Of a DNA stretch of 64,000 nucleotides, positions 51,201-57,655 are shown piece by piece; position 1 is the first letter of the stretch, and every line of letters begins with the position of its first letter. Source of the stretch: JANXLS01 sp035308565 (GTDB lineage: Bacteria > Planctomycetota > SZUA-567 > H5-PLA8); NCBI GenBank assembly GCA_035308565.1, contig DATGGK010000241.1, forward strand, positions 1 to 64,000, given 5' to 3'. The notes beneath the pieces are model-generated. The model was not told where the DNA came from and did not search any database. It was given only the letters and a program-made list of their open reading frames with translations. Made by a program: the position numbers and the translations under genes.

Positions 51201-51753
51201 GCGGGTTGAGCGCGGCGTGGAGCATGTTGCCGTAGACGCGTTTGGGCACGGCAATTTTATCCGCGGGCACGGGCAGGCCGCCTTCCGCGATGTGGAAGAC
51301 GCCTTTGGTCGTGCGGCGGTCGCTGCGCGGATTGTGCAGTACGCCTTGCTGCACGCGGTACGAACTGCCGATCTCGGACTCGATGGTGTTCTTGTTCACG
51401 GGCAGCGACATTTCGCGCGCCAGGCCGTGGCGATCGAGCGTGAGCGTGTTGCGCGGCAGATTAATCGAGCCGTTGAGCTTCATGTCGCTGAAATGCGCGT
51501 TCAGGAAATCTTGAATGCGGCGGTCGGGCGGAGAAAGATGGTCGGCGAGCAGGCGCACTTTCTCGCGATAGTTTTGCACGAGATCGTAAGCCATGTCGAG
51601 CAGATCGGTGTCGGCTTTGGCGCTGGGCGCTTTGAAACCGAGCGCGGCGAGTTTCAGATTGATGTAGCGCACGATCAGCAGGCGCTCGCGCGCCGCGTCG
51701 TCACCTTCTAAAGGAGGGAAGCCGATTGTCCGCTTAAGGTCTTGCATGGTCAT
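48223..51753 (-). CDS. Pyrophosphate-type phosphoenolpyruvate carboxykinase (candidate)
   Basis: 1176 residues from the ATG at 51753 (or 51747). The size and motifs match, from memory, the PPi-PEPCK of Entamoeba and some bacteria (EC 4.1.1.38): LDRHGLAREMSLP, SYRVQQGVLHNPRSDRRTTKG, FFVPGNLVCNLDFVESIFGNAGDPYLPE, GHTGCVILAPHL, DNYFGYCKKEVKTQ, a P-loop-like SGGGKSELSKS (~500), and CEYRFFQRPDDAIHRGYDKQ. The enzyme interconverts oxaloacetate and PEP using pyrophosphate/phosphate. The segment GRTGFQARPGEPKADGLGE (about bases 49640-49697) is encoded by a dispersed hairpin repeat inserted in frame. Other PEPCK or PPDK classes are much shorter or lack these motifs. Confidence 0.75.
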   Translation of the reverse strand: MTMQDLKRTIGFPPLEGDDAARERLLIVRYINLKLAALGFKAPSAKADTDLLDMAYDLVQNYREKVRLLADHLSPPDRRIQDFLNAHFSDMKLNGSINLPRNTLTLDRHGLAREMSLPVNKNTIESEIGSSYRVQQGVLHNPRSDRRTTKGVFHIAEGGLPVPADKIAVPKRVYGNMLHAALNPPRDLMKLPYTVGSDQEAEVMVSLLLRPIVSPEVPGIMPRKTMEVRFFVPGNLVCNLDFVESIFGNAGDPYLPENDAGLDVDHWTGHTGCVILAPHLVYVRKRDVGLPHWKDATERQRADGMCWKDPAECYNGGNAFKLVCRSMDGVMVTLIADNYFGYCKKEVKTQISMASNFFGLTEEEHAGGALAFPRYNYGDTLDATRPARRMHLEGHSFAEVARLYSSFIELKLEGYGVDKKYPAVIYVPEDVRIDLNSQRVSWDKDGRTQSIKLLQDHVYVMPSGYKVQLEKHPSAPSWRLCGTEAEPTFCHKPCTVSGGGKSELSKSITDAVLYGPIFVADAKKDFDLVDFILKRDYSDRFLPQFKPKYGPDRVTRPILSPQRSLGSVIKLLTPSPNEYAMEYNAWLQSVPNHIWAIVFIIKRFYNAEWGDDWRAHFSVDNVNGVPGHELKYHKRKLVGSYLRVGLERDGSWRTFKLRQDFLPAEKVQMEDDITASVVVPAEWIGRTGFQARPGEPKADGLGEPSYKLALNCEYRFFQRPDDAIHRGYDKQAERDMSQPGNFISNFQPLTREDAIELIEDPIHFDEFTQAMRDLIRKAAKAEHGTYFVSSAHPRLVDGKPTQNPRYLQVRPTLVNPLSEYVAEVGARLNRKLPADAAVIFPVNAVLAGRRNNPPDAKANLRPLAVYNPIHYQELPELFMDYICSLTGKSPSTTGAGSEGALTKGPFNALPATADLNTALVSYILTGLEGITTAAGYVGPQMSVGHDISLLIPEIWCRLQPHERDMAALVRDGFFEPMKDFEYKGRLVPASRLGYRVTARFVRTYFGRVFDNPAAVLDEAMLRPESQDMEIFVDGVENIVEAQRRVAQQYFDDDTIEDACPPIQALLHIMANGHWEGKGASHPDVRKMFTKEYLLASAWYRKRLEIKQTRDAEFLSNSIAYLKAFLSKPSHAEPIARLKLKERLHQCEETLAAVLSKDYLAKLVGTLGADPIHHIES
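49636..49700. repeat. Dispersed hairpin repeat inside a coding sequence
   Basis: GTAGGACGG..CCAAGCCCGTCC (49636-49660) and GGACGGGCTTGG..CCCGTCCTAC (49676-49700) form a near-perfect ~25-bp inverted repeat with a ~15-base loop. The GGACGGGCT core matches intergenic hairpins at 30483 and 10700. It reads through in frame within the PEPCK-like gene. Confidence 0.85.
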
Positions 51754-51832
51754 GCCCGAAATTAACACGTGCGCGCAAATTGCGACAGTAAAACGCAACT
51801 CCTGCCGCGTTCAACAGAGGAGTCCGCCGCGC

Positions 51833-52741
51833 CTATTTGGAATTCAACGCATCGCGCAACTCACGTGCCATCTTCAATGCCGCTTCGCGCGCGGCGTCGG
51901 CGAAGTGCGCTTCGCCGCGTTCTTTATCCTGTTTGTAGGCGAAAATGATTCCGCGCGAATTGTTGACGATCGCGCCGCGCCCGTCGGCGCGAAACCCGGC
52001 GGCGGCATCGGCGGCCGAACCGCCTTGCGCGCCGTAGCCGGGGATCAGAAAAATCGTGTCGGGCATCAATGCTCGCAGCGCGCGCGCTTCATCCGGATAT
52101 GTCGCGCCGACGACTGCGCCGACGTCGCTCAAACCGCACGCGCCGCGATGATTTTTGCCGAGTTCGTGAACCATCTGCGCGACGTGTTCGCGGACGATGC
52201 GCCCGTCAGCGAGTTTCAAATCCTGCAAGTCTCCGGAACCGGGATTGGACGTCTTGACCAAAATGAAAATTCCGCCGCCGGTTTTAAGATACGGCTCGAG
52301 CGTGTCGCGGCCCATATAAGGATTGACTGTCAGCGCGTCGGCGTCGAACGCCGCGCCGGCGCCGCTCAAGTGCGCGCGCGCGTAAGCTTCGGCGGTGGCG
52401 CCGATGTCGCCGCGCTTGGCGTCGGAGATTACGAGCACGCCTTTTGATTTTGCGTAACGAATGGTTTCGCTGTACGCGCGAATGCCGTCGGCGCCCAATT
52501 CTTCGTAAAATGCGATCTGCGGTTTGCAGACGGGCACGACATCGGCGAGCGCATCAAGCAGGGCTTTGTTGAACGAAAGAAACGCTTCGGCGCGCGCGCG
52601 CGGCGTATTGCCGTGTTCGCGGATGGCTGCGTCGGCGATGGATTTGGGCAGGCTTTCGAAGCGCGGATCGAGGCCCACGCAGATGGGGTTGCCTTTTGCT
52701 TGGATGGCGGCGTCAAGGCGGTCGGAAAAACGCAGGGGCAT
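51833..52741 (-). CDS. pyrF: Orotidine 5'-phosphate decarboxylase (type 2)
   Basis: 302 residues. The signature SDAKRGDIG (Asp107-Lys109-Asp112) supplies the catalytic Asp-Lys-Asp set. ICVGLDPRFESLP, CKPQIAFYEELG, VNPYMGRDTLEPYL, FLIPGYGAQGG and NNSRGIIFAY fit the longer type-2 group common in Actinobacteria and Planctomycetota. It converts OMP to UMP in the last step of pyrimidine synthesis. It is monocistronic on the minus strand, divergent from the gene at 52886. Confidence 0.95.
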   Translation of the reverse strand: MPLRFSDRLDAAIQAKGNPICVGLDPRFESLPKSIADAAIREHGNTPRARAEAFLSFNKALLDALADVVPVCKPQIAFYEELGADGIRAYSETIRYAKSKGVLVISDAKRGDIGATAEAYARAHLSGAGAAFDADALTVNPYMGRDTLEPYLKTGGGIFILVKTSNPGSGDLQDLKLADGRIVREHVAQMVHELGKNHRGACGLSDVGAVVGATYPDEARALRALMPDTIFLIPGYGAQGGSAADAAAGFRADGRGAIVNNSRGIIFAYKQDKERGEAHFADAAREAALKMARELRDALNSK

Positions 52742-52885
52742 GAATGTGTCTCGCAGGTTGCGGGGAAGTTTATCACAAATCGGTTTACTGACGAATGAAT
52801 GTGCTGCTTCGGCTAGGACCTATGGGACTTATAGGCCCAAAAACGCGGCGTTGACGAGTTTGCTGATTTGCGCGACGATGCCGCC

Positions 52886-54064
52886 ATGTCGCACCCAGTG
52901 ATCTTTGCTGCTGAAGAAGCGCTCAATTGCCGGCTTGATTCGCTAGGGAATCTAGCGTTGCTTGACGGGCCGCGGCGGGCGCTGTTGATCTCGCGTGCCG
53001 AACGGAATCCGACACCGGCGACGCCTTGGATTCGCGACACGATCGCGGCAACCAACGCGCTGATTGCAGCCGGCGAAACTCTGGTTGCGGGTACAAATCG
53101 AACGGCGTGGGATGTCGCGCTGTTGACGTGCAAAGCGAAAGGTGGCGCGGCGATCGTTGCGCTTGAAGATCAACCGCGCGGTATCGTTGATCCGCAACTC
53201 GTTCCCGGCAACGCGTTGACTGTTTGGCCAAGTGATTCCGAAGCGCTTGATAAAAGCGGGCGGCTGCTGCGCCGCGATAGTTTGGTGGCGTTGCTGGCGG
53301 ATCGTGCGTGGACGATTTGCGTGCGTGAGTCGGGGAACATGTCGATGGCGGCGGAACTGTTGCGCGCGCGTGGATGTCCGGTCGAAAATTGGATCGATCG
53401 CGCGGCGGTGAAAGCGGACGACGACGCTTCGCGCAAAATCGATGAGTCCACTGCGCCGAATGAAATCAAAAGCGCGCCTGATTTTTCGTTTGCCGGACGG
53501 CTGACGCATTTCACACGCGAACCGGATCGACTCTGGCCCGGCGAACTGCCTGTGGAACGGCTGCGGTGGCTGTGTTCCGGCCCGAATTTTGAACCGCGCG
53601 ATGGCTTTCAGGCGCTGCGGCGGATTCTGTCGGAAAAAAAGTTGCGCGCGTGCAGCAAACTGATTCCGAGCAGCCAGCCGATGGTTTGCTTTACCGCGCG
53701 CGATCCAATTGCATTGCTGGCCGAAAATCGCTGGCGCAAAGGACTGCGGCGCTGGACGTATTCGCCTTACGCGCTGTCATTTTTGAGTGAGGATTTGTGC
53801 ACGCTCGGCGCGGCGTCAGTGCGCTACGTATCACGCGAGGAAATGCAAGCGACGCCGGTGAAGGCTCGCGGCTTTTGCCAGATCAAAGAGTCGAGCGGAA
53901 TCGACTGGGCGCGCGAAATGGAATGGCGCGTAAGCGGCGACGTGGATTTTTCGCGCATCGAACCGGCGCGAATCGTCGCGCTCGTTGCGCGCGCGGATGA
54001 GGCGCGGCGGATTGAAGACGAATTTGGAATTCGGGCGCTTGCGATTGGGCACCGGGCGATTTAG
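52886..54064 (+). CDS. Hypothetical protein with Rossmann-like N-terminal half
   Basis: 392 residues from the ATG at 52886. The N-terminal ~190 residues have alternating strands and helices (RRALLISRAERNP, ATNALIAAGETLVAGTNRTAWDVALLTCKAKGGAAIVALEDQP, AWTICVRESGNMSMAAELLRARG), vaguely like DprA/SLOG-type folds. The C-terminal half has PMVCFTARDPIALL, RRWTYSPYALSFLSEDLCTLGAASVRYVS and REMEWRVSGDVDFSRIEPARIVALVARADEA. I do not recognise a named family and no catalytic set is certain. The Nudix gene follows after 13 bases, suggesting an operon. Confidence 0.7.
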   Translation: MSHPVIFAAEEALNCRLDSLGNLALLDGPRRALLISRAERNPTPATPWIRDTIAATNALIAAGETLVAGTNRTAWDVALLTCKAKGGAAIVALEDQPRGIVDPQLVPGNALTVWPSDSEALDKSGRLLRRDSLVALLADRAWTICVRESGNMSMAAELLRARGCPVENWIDRAAVKADDDASRKIDESTAPNEIKSAPDFSFAGRLTHFTREPDRLWPGELPVERLRWLCSGPNFEPRDGFQALRRILSEKKLRACSKLIPSSQPMVCFTARDPIALLAENRWRKGLRRWTYSPYALSFLSEDLCTLGAASVRYVSREEMQATPVKARGFCQIKESSGIDWAREMEWRVSGDVDFSRIEPARIVALVARADEARRIEDEFGIRALAIGHRAI

Positions 54065-54077
54065 AAACTTGAGCAAC

Positions 54078-54512
54078 ATGACTCCCGACAAACACGGCGT
54101 GGTCGCCATACTTCAGGACGCCGCCGGGCGGTACCTGGTCATCCGGCGCGGACTGGAGCTGGAACGCGCGCCTGGGTGGTGGTGTTTTCCGGGCGGCGAG
54201 GTGGAGGCCAGCGAAGGTTTAGAACAGGCGATTGAGCGCGAGGTGATGGAGGAATTGAATCTGCGCGTGAAGGCACGCGCGAAAGTGCACGAATCGATTT
54301 CGCCGAACGGCGTGTACCGATTGCATTGGTTTCGCGTGGAGTTGATGGGCGATGTGGGCGAGTTGAAGGCGCATGCGACGGAAGTTGCGGAGGCGTGTTG
54401 GCTGAGTGTTGAAGAGATTTTGGCGAAGGAGCAGGTGCTGCCGGGGTTGGTGGCTTGGTTGAAGGATCAGGGATCAGGAGTCAGGGGCCAGGAATCAGGG
54501 GGACGGCCATGA
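54078..54512 (+). CDS. Nudix hydrolase
   Basis: 144 residues from the ATG at 54078. The Nudix box runs from Gly40 to Leu62 (GGEVEASEG.. then REVMEELNL), fitting Gx5Ex7REUxEExGU except Asn for the last Gly. Members hydrolyse nucleoside diphosphates linked to another moiety, needing Mg2+. The last ~14 residues (DQGSGVRGQESGGRP) are encoded by a heptamer repeat tract, so the natural C-terminus was probably near LVAWLK. The stop overlaps the start of the dehydrogenase (ATGA). Confidence 0.88.
   Translation: MTPDKHGVVAILQDAAGRYLVIRRGLELERAPGWWCFPGGEVEASEGLEQAIEREVMEELNLRVKARAKVHESISPNGVYRLHWFRVELMGDVGELKAHATEVAEACWLSVEEILAKEQVLPGLVAWLKDQGSGVRGQESGGRP
54463..54498. repeat. Heptameric tandem repeat tract (GGATCAG type) within a gene end
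   Basis: GGATCAG, GGATCAG, GAGTCAG, GGGCCAG, GAATCAG. It encodes the last residues of the Nudix protein. Confidence 0.8.
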
Positions 54513-55558
54513 AGGCGATTTGCATTCGTGAATTTGGCGGGAATGAAAAAGTTCAGCTTGAGAATCTGCCGGAACCGAAGCCCGGACCGGGACAGGCGCT
54601 GATCCGCGTGAAGGCGGCGGCGCTTAATCATCTCGACATCTGGGTGCGCAAAGGGCGGCCGGGGTTGACGCTGGGCGGGCCGCATATTCTGGGCAGCGAT
54701 GCGGCGGGCGTATTGGAGGCGCTGGGGCCGGGCAGCGACGAATGCGCGCTCAAGCCGGGCGCAGAAGTGATCGTCAATCCGGGCGTGAGTTGCATGAAAT
54801 GCGAATTCTGTTTGCGCGGGCAGCAGAGCGAGTGTCCCCATTTTCGGCTGATCGGATTTCAGAACGAAGGCGTGTACGCGGAGCGCGCGGTGGTGCCGGC
54901 GGTGAATCTTTTTCCGAAGCCGGCACAGATGACGTGGGAAGAGGCGGCGGCGCTGCCGCTCTCGCACATCACGGCGTTCCGGATGTTGTTTGAACGCGCG
55001 AAATTGCTGCCGGGCGAAACGGTGCTGATTCACGGCATCGGCGGTGGAGTGGCGCTGGCGGCTCTGCAGATGATCGCGGCGTATGGCGCGAGCGCGATTG
55101 TGACGAGTTCGTCGGCGGAGAAATTGGCGCTGGCGAAAGCCGTTGGAGGCCATGCACTGATCGGCGGAATCCTCTATCGCGACGCGGATGTCGCCGCGAA
55201 GGTCAAAGAACTCACGCAAAACCGCGGCGTGGATTTGGCTTTCGACACCGCGGGCGCGCCGACGCTGCCGATCAGCATGGCGGCGCTGCGGCGCGGCGGG
55301 CGCATGGTGACGTGCGGCGTCACTGGCGGCGCGAAAGCGGAAGTGAATTTGCAGCAGCTTTATTGGAATCATTTGTCGCTGCTGGGTTCGACGATGGGCA
55401 GCATGGAAGACATGCGGCGCATGTTGAAGATGGTGGCGAGCGCGGAAATCAAGCCGGTGATCTGCCAGAAATTCCCGCTGGAAAGCGCGAAGGATGCGCT
55501 GGCGCTGATGGAGGAAGGGAAGCAGTGCGGGAAGATTGTGCTGCAAGTGGGGGGATAG
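54509..55558 (+). CDS. Zinc-binding MDR alcohol dehydrogenase/quinone reductase-like
   Basis: 349 residues from the ATG at 54509, overlapping the Nudix stop. Medium-chain dehydrogenase fold: GPHILGSDAAGVLEALG, a structural zinc loop with four Cys (VSCMKCEFCLRGQQSEC), PLSHITAFRMLF, and the nucleotide-binding turn VLIHGIGGGVALAALQMIAAYGASAIVTSSSAEKL. The usual catalytic-zinc Cys near residue 40 is absent (WVRKGRPG), so it is closer to quinone-oxidoreductase-like members that keep only the structural zinc. NAD(P)H-dependent reduction of an unknown substrate is expected. Confidence 0.9.
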   Translation: MKAICIREFGGNEKVQLENLPEPKPGPGQALIRVKAAALNHLDIWVRKGRPGLTLGGPHILGSDAAGVLEALGPGSDECALKPGAEVIVNPGVSCMKCEFCLRGQQSECPHFRLIGFQNEGVYAERAVVPAVNLFPKPAQMTWEEAAALPLSHITAFRMLFERAKLLPGETVLIHGIGGGVALAALQMIAAYGASAIVTSSSAEKLALAKAVGGHALIGGILYRDADVAAKVKELTQNRGVDLAFDTAGAPTLPISMAALRRGGRMVTCGVTGGAKAEVNLQQLYWNHLSLLGSTMGSMEDMRRMLKMVASAEIKPVICQKFPLESAKDALALMEEGKQCGKIVLQVGG

Positions 55559-55601
55559 GGAGTAGGGAGTAGGGAGTTGGGAGTTGGGAAGAGGGAGTAG
55601 G
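55553..55601. repeat. Heptameric tandem repeat tract (GAGTAGG type)
   Basis: Seven units GGATAGG, GAGTAGG, GAGTAGG, GAGTTGG, GAGTTGG, GAAGAGG, GAGTAGG filling the gap between the dehydrogenase stop and the permease start. Confidence 0.85.
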
Positions 55602-55606
55602 ACGTT

Positions 55607-56782
55607 TTGGCGATACCGTTTATCTACAGCTATCGCAGCATCGCCGTGCGCAAAGGCTCTTCGGCCATGGCGGTGCTGGGCATTGCGCTGGTTGTGATCG
55701 TGTTCACGGTGCTGCTGGCGCTGGCGGCGGGATTCGAGCGGGCGGTGGCGTCGTCGGGGAGCGCGGACAATTTGATTGTGATGCGCAAGGGCGCGGACGC
55801 GGAATTGCAGAGCCAGGTCACCAAGGACGAAGGCGATGTGATTCGCGAAATGCCGATCGTGGCCAATGGATCGAACGGCGAAAAGCTTTTTCTGACCGAG
55901 ACGGTGATCATTCTCGTGCGCAAAAAAGCGGACGGCGGATCGGCGAACATCACTGTGCGCGGCACGACGGCGAATGTGTTTGGCGTGCGGCGCGAAGTTC
56001 ATTTGAAAGAAGGGCGCTGGTTCACGCCGGGGAGCGACGAAGCGGTGATCGGGCTTTCGCTTTCGAAACGACTGGAGACCGGCGCGATTGGGCAGAGCAT
56101 TCACGCGGGGCGGCGCGATTGGAAAATCGTGGGCGTCTTCGACGCGGACGGGAGCGGTTTGGAATCGGAGATGTGGCTGGACTTGAACGTGATGCAGGGC
56201 GTCTTCAATCGCGGCACGGTGTACCAATCGTTTTTGTTCAAAGCCGCGGGAAAAGTCGCGGATGCGCAAGCGGCGTTGAAGCATTCCATCGAGCACGACC
56301 CGCGTTTGCAGGAAATCGAAGTTCAGCCGGAGAAAATGTACTACGAGAAGCAGTCGAAGATGATGGCGGGCGTGATCATCAGCCTTGGTTCGATCCTGAC
56401 GCTGATCATGGCGGTGGGCGGCGTGGTGGGCGCGATGAACACGATGTACGCGGCGGTAAGCCAGCGCAAGCGCGAGATCGGCTGCATGCTGGCGATGGGT
56501 TTTTCGCCGGAGTCGGTGTGGGTCGCGTTTATCCTGGAATCGCTGCTGCTGTCGCTGCTGGGATCGGCGATCGGCTGCGCGGTGTCGTTTTATTTCAACG
56601 GGATGCGCACGGGCACAACGAATTGGATGACCTTTTCGGAGACAGCGTTCGAATTCGAAGTGACGCCGGGAATTCTGGTCGCGTCCACGATTCTGGCGCT
56701 GGCGATGGGGTTTATCGGGGGGATGCTGCCGGCGATTCGGGCGGCGCGGATGAAGGTGGTGGATGCGTTGAGGAGGAGTTGA
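55607..56782 (+). CDS. ABC transporter permease, MacB/FtsX family
   Basis: 391 residues; the start is probably TTG at 55607 (MAIPFIYSYRSIAVRKGSSAMAVLGIALVVIVFTVLLALAAGF). The four-helix MacB topology is clear: one N-terminal TM, a ~220-residue periplasmic domain (NLIVMRKGADAELQSQV to MMAGVIISLG), then TMs around 265-300, 315-335 and 355-385. The loop AVSQRKREIGCMLAMGFSPESVW is the conserved FtsX cytoplasmic contact for the ATPase. The 3' end is duplicated at 57429-57607. The ATPase partner is not adjacent. Upstream GGGAG heptamers could act as ribosome-binding site. Confidence 0.88.
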   Translation: MAIPFIYSYRSIAVRKGSSAMAVLGIALVVIVFTVLLALAAGFERAVASSGSADNLIVMRKGADAELQSQVTKDEGDVIREMPIVANGSNGEKLFLTETVIILVRKKADGGSANITVRGTTANVFGVRREVHLKEGRWFTPGSDEAVIGLSLSKRLETGAIGQSIHAGRRDWKIVGVFDADGSGLESEMWLDLNVMQGVFNRGTVYQSFLFKAAGKVADAQAALKHSIEHDPRLQEIEVQPEKMYYEKQSKMMAGVIISLGSILTLIMAVGGVVGAMNTMYAAVSQRKREIGCMLAMGFSPESVWVAFILESLLLSLLGSAIGCAVSFYFNGMRTGTTNWMTFSETAFEFEVTPGILVASTILALAMGFIGGMLPAIRAARMKVVDALRRS

Positions 56783-56815
56783 AGGAAGTTTGCACGAATT
56801 TCCCCGAAATGCCCC

Positions 56816-57160
56816 TCAAATGGTGGGTGTCGTCAGTCCTATCAGCAATGTCTTGATCTTTGACACGACTATCGGTTTCACCTTACCAAATCGTTTCACG
56901 ACTATCGACTGCGCAAGCGTATAAATCTTGTCTGCCCGTACCTGCCCAGGATGATTCAACACGCCTTCTTCGAGATCCGTGGTTTGTATTGTAAAGGTGT
57001 AATTGTTCAGCAAGGTGTTCGAGGTCATTGCGGCGACAACGATGTTGCTTGAGGCCGCATTGTAGGCATTGTTCGAAATTACAATCACAGGCCGCTTCTT
57101 TTGAGCGGACAAATCCGTAAATGGAATCGGAATGAGGGCGATGTCGCCTTGGCTAAGCAT
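56816..57160 (-). CDS. MazF/PemK-family toxin
   Basis: 114 residues from the ATG at 57160. MLSQGDIALIPIPFTDLSAQKKRPVIVISNNAYNAASSNIVVAAMTSN is the PemK/MazF barrel start with the conserved RPV and TS positions, and VRADKIYTLAQSIVVKRFGKV the second half. Such toxins cut single-stranded mRNA at short motifs. It overlaps the antitoxin stop by eight bases. It sits in the 650-base gap between the permease and its duplicated 3' end. Confidence 0.85.
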   Translation of the reverse strand: MLSQGDIALIPIPFTDLSAQKKRPVIVISNNAYNAASSNIVVAAMTSNTLLNNYTFTIQTTDLEEGVLNHPGQVRADKIYTLAQSIVVKRFGKVKPIVVSKIKTLLIGLTTPTI

Positions 57161-57374
57161 TGTTCCAGTCCGCGTCATCCAATCCATTGTCCCAGAAGTC
57201 CACGCTCGAACTCGCGGCTGCCATGAATTCTAAATCGGACGCGTCGTCGTCCTCCACGATGAACGCCGCAATCTTTGCGCCCGCTGGAAACGGAACTTTA
57301 AATTCGACGCGCCCCTGCTCCTGCACAGTTGCAACAATCTTAAGAGGGCTGCGCGCTTCGGACGTTGTGGCCAC
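57153..57374 (-). CDS. Antitoxin partner of the MazF-like toxin
   Basis: 73 residues. GTG at 57374 is preferred because GGAGG lies eight bases before it; a TTG at 57389 would overlap that site. A strand-rich N-terminus (LKIVATVQEQGRVEFKVPFPAGAKIAAFIVEDD) is followed by an acidic tail (EFMAAASSSVDFWDNGLDDADWNN) that could occupy the toxin's RNA groove. I cannot place the fold exactly; the role is inferred from position and overlap. Confidence 0.72.
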   Translation of the reverse strand: MATTSEARSPLKIVATVQEQGRVEFKVPFPAGAKIAAFIVEDDDASDLEFMAAASSSVDFWDNGLDDADWNNA

Positions 57375-57428
57375 GGAATAATCCTCCAAGCGCTATCGTG
57401 CGTTGAAACCGGCCGAGTGTCAATCGAA

Positions 57429-57607
57429 TTCTGGATTCGCCGCTCTGGTCGCTGCTGGGATCGGCGACGGCACTTGAATGCGACGTGACGCCAGGAATTC
57501 TGGTCGCGTCCACGATTCTGGCGCTGGCGATGGGGTTTATCGGGGGATGCTGCCGGCAATTCGGGCGGCGCGGATGAAGGTGGTGGATGCGCTGAGGAGG
57601 AGTTGAG
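57429..57607 (+). pseudogene. Decayed duplicate of the permease gene 3' end
   Basis: From 57484 to 57606 the sequence matches 56661-56782 with only a few differences, including one lost G in the GGGGGG run (frameshift) and identical GAGGAGGAGTTGA end. Upstream, 57429-57470 matches the CTGGAATCGCTGCTGC segment near 56533, with ~80 bases missing between. No start or full frame remains. It marks a past duplication spanning the toxin-antitoxin pair. Confidence 0.88.
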
Positions 57608-57655
57608 AGGTTTCGTGAACGTCCCGGATTCCCTAATATACCCGACGTAAGCAAA

